A stretch of DNA of 44,594 bases from Verrucomicrobiaceae bacterium. GTDB lineage: Bacteria; Verrucomicrobiota; Verrucomicrobiia; Verrucomicrobiales; Verrucomicrobiaceae. Positions 15,946-24,675 of the stretch are shown here, piece by piece (positions within the stretch are counted from its first letter, which is position 1; each line of letters begins with the position of its first letter). The position numbers and the translations under genes were made by a program. Below the pieces are notes generated by a model, which did not search any database, was not told where the DNA came from, and saw only the letters and a program-made list of their open reading frames with translations. The stretch is from contig JAEUHJ010000074.1 of the NCBI GenBank assembly GCA_016795375.1, positions 1 to 44,594 on the forward strand, read 5' to 3'.

Positions 15946-16698
15946 TTGAAATTTCGCCATTCCATTGCCTTGTTCACCCAGACCCTGGTCGCATTTGCGG
16001 CCTTGGCGGGAAGCGCAGGCTCCCTGGCCTGGCTGGAACGGCAAAACGCCTCGCTTCCCTGCCCTGCAACTCCTCGCTGGGATGATCTGACACCGCTGGT
16101 CATCGTCGATGCCGGACATGGAGGTCACGATGGCGGGGCTGTGGCGAACGGAATCATCGAAAAGGATCTCGCCCTCGATCTCGCCAACCGGGTGCGCCGT
16201 GAACTCGAGGCCGCCGGCCTGCGCGTGCGCAGCACGCGTGACCGCGATGTGTTCCTGCCCCTCGAAGACCGCGCCGCCCTCGCCGCGAAACACAGCGCCA
16301 CGGCCTTTGTCAGCGTCCACCTCAACACCGATGGCGAGGGCAGCGACGCCGAGGGTATCGAAACCTACTTCGCGAGCCCGCCGCCGCTGTCATCGCGCCG
16401 GGACGGCTCGCCCCCCCCGGACAGCGCCGGTTTCGCCGCCGCCGTGCAGCGCATGGTGTGTGCGAGCACCAAGGCCCAAAATCGAGGCACCAAGGCCCGC
16501 AGCTATGCCGTCGTGGCGCATGCCACATGTCCGGCGGTGCTCGTGGAATGCGGTTTCATCACCAGCACGGCGGAGGCCGCGCGACTGAAACGCGAATCTT
16601 ATCGCGATCAGGTCGCCTCCGGCATCGCAAAGGGCGTGACGCTGTTTTTGCAGGCGCAGCCGGCGCGGTCAAAACTCATCGCCACGGCGGTGAAGTGA
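15946..16698 (+). CDS. N-acetylmuramoyl-L-alanine amidase (Amidase_3)
   Basis: A periplasmic zinc amidase that cuts the bond between MurNAc and the stem peptide. Of 250 aa, residues 1-30 form a signal or anchor segment (ALFTQTLVAFAALAGSAGSLAW). The catalytic domain supplies the zinc ligands in DAGHGGHDGGA (His58), IEKDLALDLA (Glu72) and VSVHLNTDG (His125), with the catalytic Glu201 in VLVECGFITS. The start is a TTG at 15946, since no ATG lies upstream of the signal segment in this frame. A C8 run (16411-16418) encodes part of a loop, SPPPDS. It is divergent from the LysM protein. Confidence 0.9.
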   Translation: MKFRHSIALFTQTLVAFAALAGSAGSLAWLERQNASLPCPATPRWDDLTPLVIVDAGHGGHDGGAVANGIIEKDLALDLANRVRRELEAAGLRVRSTRDRDVFLPLEDRAALAAKHSATAFVSVHLNTDGEGSDAEGIETYFASPPPLSSRRDGSPPPDSAGFAAAVQRMVCASTKAQNRGTKARSYAVVAHATCPAVLVECGFITSTAEAARLKRESYRDQVASGIAKGVTLFLQAQPARSKLIATAVK

Positions 16699-16744
16699 AA
16701 ATCAGCGGGACAAACCGCCGCTTCCCGGCGTAAATCCACGCGCC

Positions 16745-17512
16745 TTGCCCGACTCCGCCGACAGCACCGTCCCGCCGACACGCCGCATGCTTTATGCGCT
16801 GGTGCTGCTCGCGTTCGCCTCTGCGGTGTTTTACGCGCTGTTCACCAGCGTGGCCTACCAGTGGGACTGGGAAGGCGTGTGGCGCTACCGCCAGCAATTC
16901 GGCTACGGCTGGCTCACAACGATGATGCTTTCACTCGTCGCGATGATCGTCAGCGTCGCGCTCGGCTTCCTGCTGATGCTTGGAAGACGTTCACCATGGG
17001 AACCGTTGCGCATGCTCTGCGGCGGCGTGGTGGAGCTCGTGCGCGGATCGCCGCTGCTCGTCCAGTTGCTCATCGGCCACTACATCATCGCGAACGCCCT
17101 GCGCATCGACCAACCCATCTTCACCGGCATCATCCTGCTTGGCTGTTTTGAAGGAGCCTATCTCGCCGAGATTTTCCGTGGAGCCGTCGAAAGCATCAGC
17201 GCCTCACAACTTGAGGCCGCGCGCGCCGTCGGCCTCGACAAGGTGCAGACCTATCGCTTCGTCATCATCCCGCAGGCGCTGCGCCGTGCGTTGCCTGGAA
17301 CCACCGGCCAGCTCGTCTCGCTGATCAAAGACTCCTCGTTGCTCTCCGTCATCGGCATCGAGGAACTGGTGCAGAAGGTGAAGATCATGAACGCCGCCAC
17401 CTACAAGCCGCTGGAGGGTTTCCTCCCGCTCGCGCTGGCCTATCTCATCGTCACGCTGCCGCTTTCGCATCTCGCACGCCGTCTCGAAAGGAGGTTCGCC
17501 TATGAAACTTGA
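16745..17512 (+). CDS. Polar amino-acid ABC transporter permease
   Basis: A 255-aa inner-membrane protein of the HisM/GlnP family. Hydrophobic helices include MLYALVLLAFASAVFYALF, TTMMLSLVAMIVSVALGFLL and FLPLALAYLIVTLPL. The cytoplasmic EAA loop, QLEAARAVGLDKVQTYRFV then IIPQALRRALPG, contacts the ATPase. The TTG at 16745 is the likely start; an internal ATG giving MLYALVL is an alternative. The ATPase gene overlaps its end by 11 nt. The solute-binding protein normally found with such pairs is absent here, so either it is encoded elsewhere or specificity comes from an unlinked receptor. Confidence 0.88.
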   Translation: MPDSADSTVPPTRRMLYALVLLAFASAVFYALFTSVAYQWDWEGVWRYRQQFGYGWLTTMMLSLVAMIVSVALGFLLMLGRRSPWEPLRMLCGGVVELVRGSPLLVQLLIGHYIIANALRIDQPIFTGIILLGCFEGAYLAEIFRGAVESISASQLEAARAVGLDKVQTYRFVIIPQALRRALPGTTGQLVSLIKDSSLLSVIGIEELVQKVKIMNAATYKPLEGFLPLALAYLIVTLPLSHLARRLERRFAYET

Positions 17513-18239
17513 AGCGCAGGCCGTGACGAAACGCTACGGCGCCCACGCCGCGCTCGATGGCGCGTCTTTCGTGACGGGCGACACAGCACGCGTCATCGCG
17601 TTGCTTGGTCCTTCTGGCGGCGGCAAATCCACGCTGCTCCGCGTGCTAGGATGCCTCCTCGTGCCCGACGACGGCAGTGTCACCATCGACACACGCACGC
17701 TGCCGCACGACGAAGACGGCGCCCTGGCCGAGCGACGGAAAAACGGCTTCGTCTTCCAGGGCTACAACCTCTTCCCGCACCTCACCGCGCTGCAAAACAT
17801 CACGCTGCCGCTGCGCGAGGTGCATGGCATGTCCGGCGCGCAGGCTGAACAGCGCGCGCTGGAGCTGCTGCACCGTCTTGGCCTCGCCGGTCACGAGCAC
17901 AAACGCCCCAGCCAGCTCTCCGGCGGCCAGCAGCAGCGCGCCGCCATCGCCCGCGCGCTCGCGCCAAAGCCACGCCTGCTCCTGCTCGATGAACCCACCT
18001 CCGCGCTCGACCCCGTCATGACCGGCGAGGTGCTCGACGTCATCCGCGAGCTCGCCGAGGCCGGCCAGAGCATCATCCTCGCCACGCACGAGATCAGCTT
18101 CGCCCGCAGGGTCGCCGACTGGGTCGTCTTCCTCGCCTCTGGCAAAGTTCAAGAGTCCTCATCGGCAGCCGGCTTCTTCACCCGGCCGGAAACCGGGCTC
18201 GCGCAGCACTACCTTGAAGGTTTGTCAAAGTACCGCTGA
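17502..18239 (+). CDS. Amino-acid ABC transporter ATP-binding protein
   Basis: A 245-aa ABC ATPase of the GlnQ/HisP class. It has Walker A GPSGGGKST (residues 36-44), Q-loop Gln86 in FVFQGYNLFPHL, signature LSGGQQQRAAIARAL (139-153), Walker B LLLLDEPTSALDP (about 159-171) and the switch histidine in ILATHEISF (His196). The FQGYNLFPHLT stretch is typical of the polar amino-acid uptake family. The ATG overlaps the permease gene, which fixes the operon. It ends near 18239, with only 91 nt before the next gene. Confidence 0.92.
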   Translation: MKLEAQAVTKRYGAHAALDGASFVTGDTARVIALLGPSGGGKSTLLRVLGCLLVPDDGSVTIDTRTLPHDEDGALAERRKNGFVFQGYNLFPHLTALQNITLPLREVHGMSGAQAEQRALELLHRLGLAGHEHKRPSQLSGGQQQRAAIARALAPKPRLLLLDEPTSALDPVMTGEVLDVIRELAEAGQSIILATHEISFARRVADWVVFLASGKVQESSSAAGFFTRPETGLAQHYLEGLSKYR

Positions 18240-18330
18240 ATCAGCGCCCCCCGTTCTCACGCTGTAAAAAACGCATTCCATCGGCCTGCCGCTGACAGCT
18301 CGCTTGCTGGCCGGGCGTTGAGTTGAAATC

Positions 18331-19359
18331 ATGAGCGGACTGATCGGACACACGATGTATGGCCTCCTCGCGGAGAAGGCGGTGAAAAGCCGCGGCCTGC
18401 CCGTGACGTCGCTGATCGCGAAACATCGCGCCAGCTTTCTGTGCGGCGCCTATCTCGGCTGCGACATCCAGGTGATGCCGGAGGCAGTCTGCGTCGATAC
18501 CGGACGCGAAGTCGGCTTCGGCACCGTGCCGCTGGTGAAAAGCCCGATCACCGGCGGTGTGGTGAGACCGTGGCAACTCGTGCATGACGGGCAGATGTAT
18601 CGACCGAAGCAGATTCACGAGCTGTTTTATGGTCGCGCACATCTCGTCTTCGGCTGGACAAAGGAGGACATGGCGCTGCGTGTGCCGTGGGATCATCTCG
18701 CCGACTACTGCTCGCTCGCGATTCGTGATGACATGACGAGCGAGCGCGGCCTCGCGTATGCGTTCGGCTGGATGGTCCACATCGCCGGCGATTCGCTCAT
18801 CAAATCGATCCAGCCCGGCATCCGCATGCATCTGCTCGACGGCGTTTACACACCGCGAAACCGCGTTGTGCAGGATCAATTCACGTTTCACGCGATTGGC
18901 GGCGAACTCGACATCGACTGGCCGAAAACGTTCGCCGACATGGCCGCGACGCCGGTTGAGCCGCTGCAACCGCACTACATGCGCGTCGGTGCAAAACACG
19001 GGACACTCGCCAAGCTCTTCGATGACGGCTGGAACCCCGAGTTGCAGCCGCTGTTGAACACCGTGCTCGCCGAAAACCGCCGCTGGCTGCCGCGTCACAC
19101 GCAGGACGTGCTGCACGTCGTGTCACTGACCGATGGCAAAGCTAGCGAGGAGGCGAAACGTGTCAGCGGCGGCCTGGAGCATGAAAAGATGCTCGAAATC
19201 GCCGAGGCCGCCGGCATGAGACGCACGCTGGTCACCATCGCGGAACAGTGCGCTGATTTGATCGAGCAAGTCGTCGCACAGGTGCCTGAGTGGCGAGGCT
19301 TGGAACGAAAACCAGATGACGATTGGACGCGACTCAAACAACAATGGCGCATCTCATGA
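18331..19359 (+). CDS. Putative zinc-dependent phospholipase C-like protein
   Basis: A 342-aa protein without a clear signal peptide. Several isolated histidines and acids, as in GLIGHTMYGLLAEKA, FGWMVHIAGDSLIKSI, VPWDHLADYC and QDQFTFHAIGGELD, are arranged like the scattered zinc ligands of the helical zinc-dependent phospholipase C/S1-P1 fold. The C-terminal third is helical (AKRVSGGLEHEKMLEIAEAAG). The family assignment is a guess from ligand spacing. Its stop overlaps the ATG of the metallo-beta-lactamase-fold gene (ATGA), so the two are co-expressed. Confidence 0.4.
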   Translation: MSGLIGHTMYGLLAEKAVKSRGLPVTSLIAKHRASFLCGAYLGCDIQVMPEAVCVDTGREVGFGTVPLVKSPITGGVVRPWQLVHDGQMYRPKQIHELFYGRAHLVFGWTKEDMALRVPWDHLADYCSLAIRDDMTSERGLAYAFGWMVHIAGDSLIKSIQPGIRMHLLDGVYTPRNRVVQDQFTFHAIGGELDIDWPKTFADMAATPVEPLQPHYMRVGAKHGTLAKLFDDGWNPELQPLLNTVLAENRRWLPRHTQDVLHVVSLTDGKASEEAKRVSGGLEHEKMLEIAEAAGMRRTLVTIAEQCADLIEQVVAQVPEWRGLERKPDDDWTRLKQQWRIS

Positions 19360-20249
19360 AACACCTGCTCCTCATCCTTCTCACCTGTGTCCCCGTTTTG
19401 CACGCTGCTGACGGCAAACTCGTCGTCACCTGGCTCAACATGCCGGAACACGGGCTCGCGGTCGTGGTGCAGACACCGTCCGGCGGCACCTGGATGATTG
19501 ACACCGGCCATGTTTCCGACAAATACGACGCCGGGCGCGACACGATCGCGCCCTTTCTCAAAGCACGCGGCATCACGGCGCTGGATGGCATCGCCATCAG
19601 TCATCCGCATGGCGATCACTACGGCGGCGCGCAGTGGCTGCTGGATCACCTGCCCGTGAAGACGTTCGTGGACACCGGTTATGCAGCACGCGGCCTGAGC
19701 CTGCCTTACACACGCCTGCGGCAGCACGCGCAGGAGCGCGGCGCGAAGTACATCGCCGCCACCGAGGGCGACACGCTCGACTTCGGCCCCGGATTGATCG
19801 TCGAGGTGCTCTCGCCGCCGAAGGCGATGCACAACACCGCCACCGATCCGGCGAAAATCACCGAGCACGGCCTGCTGAACACGAACTCGCTCTTCCTACG
19901 CCTCCAGCACGGCGGCAACGTGTTCTTCTTCCCCGGCGACGCCTACGGCAGCGGCCAGCGCTACGTGCTGGAAAAGACACCATCGGAGAAATTGAAGGCC
20001 GCCGTCGTCACCGCGCCGCATCACGGTTTCAACACGCACATCGAGTTCGCGCAGGCCACGCGTCCAAAGTTCGCCATCGCCTCGTGCCTGCCATTCTACC
20101 AAGGCAGCGAGGTTCCCTCGCCCGGCGACAAGGTGAAGGGCCAGTTCGAGCCTCTCGGCACGAGAGTCTTGGTGACCGCCTGGAACGGCGACATCGAGGT
20201 CACCTCCGACGGGAAGGACGTGACGGCGAAGGCGGAGAAACAGCCCTGA
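19356..20249 (+). CDS. Exported metallo-beta-lactamase-fold hydrolase (ComEC-like domain)
   Basis: A 297-aa secreted protein with a short signal peptide (KHLLLILLTCVPVLHAA) and a metallo-beta-lactamase domain: the metal motif HPHGDHYGG at about residues 83-91, TWMIDTGHVSD preceding it, FFFPGDAYGSG supplying the bridging Asp and APHHGFNTH the last His. The order and the FFPGD/APHHG motifs match the stand-alone versions of the ComEC C-terminal nuclease-like domain, which act on phosphodiesters. The ATG at 19356 overlaps the previous stop; another in-frame ATG lies at 19344. Confidence 0.8.
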   Translation: MKHLLLILLTCVPVLHAADGKLVVTWLNMPEHGLAVVVQTPSGGTWMIDTGHVSDKYDAGRDTIAPFLKARGITALDGIAISHPHGDHYGGAQWLLDHLPVKTFVDTGYAARGLSLPYTRLRQHAQERGAKYIAATEGDTLDFGPGLIVEVLSPPKAMHNTATDPAKITEHGLLNTNSLFLRLQHGGNVFFFPGDAYGSGQRYVLEKTPSEKLKAAVVTAPHHGFNTHIEFAQATRPKFAIASCLPFYQGSEVPSPGDKVKGQFEPLGTRVLVTAWNGDIEVTSDGKDVTAKAEKQP

Positions 20250-20269
20250 TGTTCAGCGGTGGATGCCTT

Positions 20270-21148
20270 TCATTGGGAAGGCTCGATGAGCTTCATCAAC
20301 ACGCCCGGCAACGGCAGGGCGAACGTCATCTCCTTGTCACTCGCCGGGTGGATGAACTTCAGCGCGGCGGCGTGAAGGGCGAGGCGTCTTGCGGGGTCGG
20401 TTTTCGCCCCGTAAGGGGCGTCGCCGACGATGGGATGTCCCATGTCCGAGAGATGGACACGGATCTGATGCCGGCGGCCGGTTTCGATTTTCAGCTCGAC
20501 CAGTGTGCGGTCAGCGGCGCGCTTCAGCACTTTGAAATGGGAGACTGCCTCGCGGGTGTCGTCGCCGGGCGGCACACTGCGGACACGCAGGGAGAATTCC
20601 TCGTTCACATGGCAGCGCAGGGTGCCGGAGTCGCGTTTGATGACACCTTCGGCGATGGCGAGGTATTTTTTCTCGAAGCGATGCCAGTTCCGCTGAAGCA
20701 CGCGCTTGAATGGCTCGGTCTTGGCGAAGACGACGAGGCCGGAAGTGTCGCGATCGAGCCTGTGGACGATCCAGATGCGGTTGCGTGGATCCGCGGCACG
20801 GACGTGATCCATCAGGGCGGCATAAGCGGTGCGCCCCTTGCCGGAATCGAGCGCGATCGTGAGCCAGCCCGCGCCTTTGTTCAGGACGATGATGGCGTCG
20901 TCCTCATGGACGATTTCGAGACCTTTCGGCAGCGGCGGCGCTGCGTGGCGCGAGACTTTTTCGATCTGGATGGACACCTTGTCGCCGGGCTTGAGGGGGT
21001 GATCGTGCCGGGTGACGGGTCTGCCATTCACGCGAACGCTGCCGAACTTGAGCCACTGCTTGACGCGGGTGCGCTTCATCTCCGGCCAGCTCGCAAGGAG
21101 AAAGGGCAGCAGTTCGGCGGCTTCGGTGGCAGTGCGCTGAGGAGGCAT
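20270..21148 (-). CDS. RluA-family pseudouridine synthase
   Basis: This 292-aa enzyme isomerises uridine in rRNA or tRNA. An S4 RNA-binding domain lies at about residues 10-65 (RTRVKQWLKFGSVRVNGR, LKPGDKVSI). The catalytic core has VHRLDRDTSGLVVFAKT with the nucleophilic Asp132, plus KKYLAIAEG and the late ETGRRHQIRVHLSDMGHPIVGD motif. The start is set at the ATG giving MPPQRTATEAAELL; the reading frame has no stop for 2 kb upstream only because it shadows plus-strand genes. It converges with the metallo-beta-lactamase-fold gene, 20 nt apart. The RNA target cannot be told. Confidence 0.9.
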   Translation of the reverse strand: MPPQRTATEAAELLPFLLASWPEMKRTRVKQWLKFGSVRVNGRPVTRHDHPLKPGDKVSIQIEKVSRHAAPPLPKGLEIVHEDDAIIVLNKGAGWLTIALDSGKGRTAYAALMDHVRAADPRNRIWIVHRLDRDTSGLVVFAKTEPFKRVLQRNWHRFEKKYLAIAEGVIKRDSGTLRCHVNEEFSLRVRSVPPGDDTREAVSHFKVLKRAADRTLVELKIETGRRHQIRVHLSDMGHPIVGDAPYGAKTDPARRLALHAAALKFIHPASDKEMTFALPLPGVLMKLIEPSQ

Positions 21149-21223
21149 GTGCTCCTCATGCCACGGGAAGAAGATGCTGGCTAAGGAAAAGCGGAATGGC
21201 ACGTTTCCCACCCCAACGCGCCC

Positions 21224-21802
21224 ATGTCCCTGCCCCGCACTGTTTTGATCCTCTGCATCCTTTCCATCACGGCTTCGGCCGTGGATTTCAAAAAGGACAT
21301 CCAGCCCATCCTGGAAAAGAACTGCTACGAGTGCCACAGCGAGAAGAAGAAGAAACGAAAGGGCGGTTTTGTGTTTGATGAGCTGGAGACCTTCAAGCTG
21401 GACATCGCGGACAACGACGTGGCGCAGATCCGGCCGGGCAAGCCTGCGGAGAGTCACTTCCTGGAGGTCATCGTCGATCCAAACCACGACCGGCACATGC
21501 CCCCGGACGACCAGCTTTCCTCCGGCGACATCAAGAAGCTGACGGACTGGATCAAGGAGGGGGCCACGTTTGACGGGAGAACCTCCAGTACCGCCGTGGC
21601 AGACGTCGCACCCAAACGGACACTGCCACCGATCATGAGCTGGACGAACGCGGAAGGAAAGACGATCAAGGCCGGGTTTGTGCGGCTGGACGGTGCAAAC
21701 GTCGTGCTGCGCCTGCCTGCGAACGCCGCCGAGGTCGCGTATCCCCTGGCAAAGCTCTCCGAGGCGAGTCAGAAACTGGCAAGAGACTGCGCCGCGCCTT
21801 GA
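21224..21802 (+). CDS. Exported planctomycete-type cytochrome c domain protein
   Basis: A 192-aa protein with a signal peptide (VLILCILSITASA). A c-type heme domain opens with DFKKDIQPILEKNCYECHS (CxxCH at 34-38; a possible axial Met in RHMPPDD near residue 92), and FVFDELETFK follows the pattern of the planctomycete cytochrome C domain. The last 55 residues (MSWTNAEGKTIKAGFVRL, VVLRLPANAAEVAYPLAKLS) match the SHD1-like beta domain found fused to exported proteins in Planctomycetes and Verrucomicrobia. Similar heme domains occur on enzymes breaking down polysaccharides; its role here is unknown. Confidence 0.85.
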   Translation: MSLPRTVLILCILSITASAVDFKKDIQPILEKNCYECHSEKKKKRKGGFVFDELETFKLDIADNDVAQIRPGKPAESHFLEVIVDPNHDRHMPPDDQLSSGDIKKLTDWIKEGATFDGRTSSTAVADVAPKRTLPPIMSWTNAEGKTIKAGFVRLDGANVVLRLPANAAEVAYPLAKLSEASQKLARDCAAP

Positions 21803-21814
21803 GGCCGGATGCCG

Positions 21815-21912
21815 ATGGCTGACAGCCATGTCACGGGGGGGACCGCCTCCGAGCGAGCCACCCGGGTGAAGCAGGGGCAGCGGGACTTTCATGCGGCGAT
21901 GTTGCCCCCCCC
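21815..21912. promoter_or_regulatory. Intergenic hairpin and complementary G7/C8 tracts
   Basis: The 189-bp gap before the seven-gene operon holds ATGGCT-GAC-AGCCAT (21815-21829), a short stem-loop just after the cytochrome gene. It is followed by a G7 run (21835-21841) and a C8 run (21905-21912) that could pair over 63 nt. CCTCATGAGG, a 10-bp palindrome, follows. They may terminate the cytochrome transcript or lie in the leader of the downstream operon. No clear promoter hexamers were found. Confidence 0.35.
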
Positions 21913-21991
21913 AGGGACATTCCTCATGAGGATTGCAGCTTGCACCTGCCTGGCGCGGCCTTAGCATCCACCTCGTCACCATGGAGGCCGC

Positions 21992-23023
21992 ATGCACCGT
22001 TTCGCCCGCTCCTTTTTCGGGATTGCCGTCCTTGGCAGCCTGATGATGACTGACACCGCACGACCGGAGGCTTTGAACGCCGGTCTGCGGCAGCGGATGG
22101 ATAAAGCGGAGGCAGAGGAGAAACGGCTGCGTTCTGAGCGAAATGAGTCGGTGGCACTGGTCAAAAGGGCCGAGGCGCTGCTGGCGAAGGCGTTGAGAGA
22201 TGGCGACGATGCCTCGGCGGCCACGATCCAAGAGGCGATCACCAAGGCGCAGAGCGCCATCGTGGCTTGCGATGCGGGCATCACGGCGGCGGAAGGCCGC
22301 GTCGAGGCGCTGACGGGCACCTTGAAAACGGTCGAGGCCATGTCCGTGCGGACGGTGATCTCGTCCAGCATGGTGGATTTGCGTGATGTGAAGGATTTCA
22401 CGCTCGATCCGGCGAAGGTGAAGGGCTATGCCCGCAGCATGCAGGAACGTCTGAACGGCGAAAAAGCGACGACGATCCATGACGAGATCAAGGCGCGCGT
22501 GGGGAAGCAGAAGACGAGCTCCAACCTCGCAACGATGTCTTACGCCGAGTTGATGGCCAGTCTGGACGGCGAGGCCGTGCAAGGCCTGAAGCAGGGCGTT
22601 TCCGCACGGCAGAAGGATGCGGATGCAAAGCTGCGCCTGGCCTTTCAACTGCCGGACGACAGCGAGGAGGAGCTGCTCGATCTCATCCTGCCGCCGGAAC
22701 CGGCGAAGCCCACGCCACTGCAACAGGCCATGCAGCAGGTCAAAGGCGAGGCGCTGCGGCTGCTGCACTACTTTGATTATGTGCAGCACGATGAGAAAGA
22801 TCGCGTGTTCGACGCCTACCAGGCGTGGAAGACCGAAACCGGGACGATCTCGGAGAGGCTGAACGCGAATCAAATCTCCGTGAAGGAGTACGAAGCCGCC
22901 TACAAGCTGCAGGATGCGAAATTCCTTTTCCGACTGACGATGATCGGTGGGATCGCGTCCGAGAAGGAGGATGCGGAGATCGAGGCCACGCTGCCGGCGT
23001 CGAAGAAAGGAGGCGCGAAATGA
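21992..23023 (+). CDS. Exported coiled-coil protein of unknown function
   Basis: A 343-aa protein with an N-terminal signal-like segment (HRFARSFFGIAVLGSLMM). A heptad-rich coiled coil spans about 30-110 (LRQRMDKAEAEEKRLRSER, ITAAEGRVEALTGTLK), and a helical C-terminal half includes LLHYFDYVQHDEKDRVFDAYQAW. No enzyme motif is seen. It is the first gene of a run of seven plus-strand genes; its stop overlaps the next ATG. The Lys/Gly-rich end (PASKKGGAK) is probably disordered. The envelope location is inferred from the signal segment only. Confidence 0.65.
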   Translation: MHRFARSFFGIAVLGSLMMTDTARPEALNAGLRQRMDKAEAEEKRLRSERNESVALVKRAEALLAKALRDGDDASAATIQEAITKAQSAIVACDAGITAAEGRVEALTGTLKTVEAMSVRTVISSSMVDLRDVKDFTLDPAKVKGYARSMQERLNGEKATTIHDEIKARVGKQKTSSNLATMSYAELMASLDGEAVQGLKQGVSARQKDADAKLRLAFQLPDDSEEELLDLILPPEPAKPTPLQQAMQQVKGEALRLLHYFDYVQHDEKDRVFDAYQAWKTETGTISERLNANQISVKEYEAAYKLQDAKFLFRLTMIGGIASEKEDAEIEATLPASKKGGAK

Positions 23024-24675
23024 GGCGCGCGGTTTTTGCCTGGCTGCTGCTGATCGCTCCGGCGCAGGCGCAGTTGTCCGGCGTGAGTTATGGCGGCTGG
23101 TGTTACGCCTGTGGCGCGCACATGCCCTCCCCGCATGATTGCGTGGGGCTGCGCACGCCGTCGTATGGTGGAGGAACACGTTACAATACGGTGCCGCCGC
23201 CGACGGGGGTCATTCCGCGAAAATCGCAGGCGCAGCTCGACGCGGAGAGCGCCCGTGAATGGGCGGTACAGGCCAAGCTGGACATGGATGCGTTCCAGCG
23301 CTCGGGCGATGACAAACGCCTCAACGGAGCGCTGAAAAAGCTGTTCAACGCCGAGGCACTGCTGCGGCGGCCTTCGGTTTATCGCGGCAAACTCCTGGGC
23401 GTGGTGAACACGAACATCGCCTGGTGCTACAACGAGTACGCGCGGCTCAACTTCAAGGCCGGTCAATGGGCGCAGGCGGAGAAGTACTTCCGGCTCGCCT
23501 GGAATCACAACCCCGACGCGGAGGTCTATCGCGCGAACATCCGTCTGGCGCAGCAGAAGCAGGAGGAGGAGAGCCAGGCGGCACAGGCCGAGCAAACACG
23601 CCGCCAGGCCGGCGAGGCGAATGAGCGTGGCCGCCAGTTCGGCGAGCAGCAAAAATGGGATGAGGCGGTGAAGGCTTTTGAAGATGCCGTGCGTCTCGAT
23701 CCGGACTGGCAGGGCTATCGGAACAACCTCCAAATCGCGCAGGAGAAGTGGCAGCAGCAGCTTGCCGCCGACGCGGCACGACGTGCCGCGGAGGAGGAGC
23801 ACCGGCAGCAGGTGGCCGCGCGTCTGGAGCAATCACGCGACTACACACGTCGGCAGAACGACCTGCGCGACGCGGTCGTCAGCGAACGCAAGCAGCAGGC
23901 GGCGGAGCAGATCGTGGATGTGAAGACGCCCTTCGGCACCGACAGCTATGTCGGCGCGCAGATTCCCGCACAAGGCGGCGAGGAAGTGCAAACCCGCAGC
24001 GCCTACAAGCAGGCGCAGACGGTGCGCGACATGCTAAGAGCTTCATTAAAATTGTTCCAGCCATTCGCCGGAATGGGCGAGGACACGCCGGTGGAGGCGC
24101 TGGCGCAACTCGGCTACACCGCCCAGCAGGGCAGTGAGGCGATGCATGGCGGAAAATTCCGCGGCACCGTCTCGAGCGAGGATTTGCCCATACTGACGCC
24201 CGGCATGCCCAAGCTGCGCGCGCAGATGGAAAAGGTGATCCCGGTGGCCGCGCAGCAATACAAGGAGCTGGCCGAGACGGTGAAAGTCATGGCGGTGGCC
24301 ACGCGAAAAGCGGAGGAAGCCGTGCAGACGCGGGAAATCACGCGCCAGGAGGTTGCGCAGGCCAAAAAGAAGGTCGCGCAGGCCGAGGCGTTGCCAGAGG
24401 ACACCGAGGAGGCCAAAAAAAAGAAAGCCGATCACAGCGCCGCGGCACAGGCGCTGCTGGCTGCCGCCACGAAGCAGGAACAGGAGGCCGAGGAGCTGAA
24501 AAAGAAAGCGGAGGAGGAGAGGGGCAAGGCGCAGGTGGAACTCGTGAAAACACGCGACGCCTTGCAGGCCACGCAGAGCAAGCTCGACACGCTCCTTGCC
24601 GGAGGTGAACTGCCGGAAGAGAAGAAGAAAGGCACCAGCGAACCTCCACCGCCGCAGATTCCGGTGAAGCCATGA
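23020..24675 (+). CDS. Exported TPR and coiled-coil protein of unknown function
   Basis: A 551-aa protein with a signal peptide (RRAVFAWLLLIAPAQA). A short Cys cluster follows (GGWCYACGAHMPSPHDCVG, about residues 25-43), suggesting a metal site or disulfides. TPR-like helices lie at about 120-245 (AQAEKYFRLAWNHNPDAEVY, DEAVKAFEDAVRLDPDWQGY). The C-terminal half is long alpha-helical coiled coil rich in A, K, E and Q (about 245-545). The start is the ATG at 23020, which overlaps the previous stop (ATGA). Such TPR plus coiled-coil proteins usually scaffold complexes; partners may be the neighbouring gene products (inference). Confidence 0.65.
   Translation: MRRAVFAWLLLIAPAQAQLSGVSYGGWCYACGAHMPSPHDCVGLRTPSYGGGTRYNTVPPPTGVIPRKSQAQLDAESAREWAVQAKLDMDAFQRSGDDKRLNGALKKLFNAEALLRRPSVYRGKLLGVVNTNIAWCYNEYARLNFKAGQWAQAEKYFRLAWNHNPDAEVYRANIRLAQQKQEEESQAAQAEQTRRQAGEANERGRQFGEQQKWDEAVKAFEDAVRLDPDWQGYRNNLQIAQEKWQQQLAADAARRAAEEEHRQQVAARLEQSRDYTRRQNDLRDAVVSERKQQAAEQIVDVKTPFGTDSYVGAQIPAQGGEEVQTRSAYKQAQTVRDMLRASLKLFQPFAGMGEDTPVEALAQLGYTAQQGSEAMHGGKFRGTVSSEDLPILTPGMPKLRAQMEKVIPVAAQQYKELAETVKVMAVATRKAEEAVQTREITRQEVAQAKKKVAQAEALPEDTEEAKKKKADHSAAAQALLAAATKQEQEAEELKKKAEEERGKAQVELVKTRDALQATQSKLDTLLAGGELPEEKKKGTSEPPPPQIPVKP

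Noticed and set aside
21149..23179. Minus-strand open frame extending the RluA-type synthase to 969 aa
   Set aside because: The extension is antisense to the cytochrome and coiled-coil genes and is low-complexity H/R/L-rich; the family N-terminus is at 21148.
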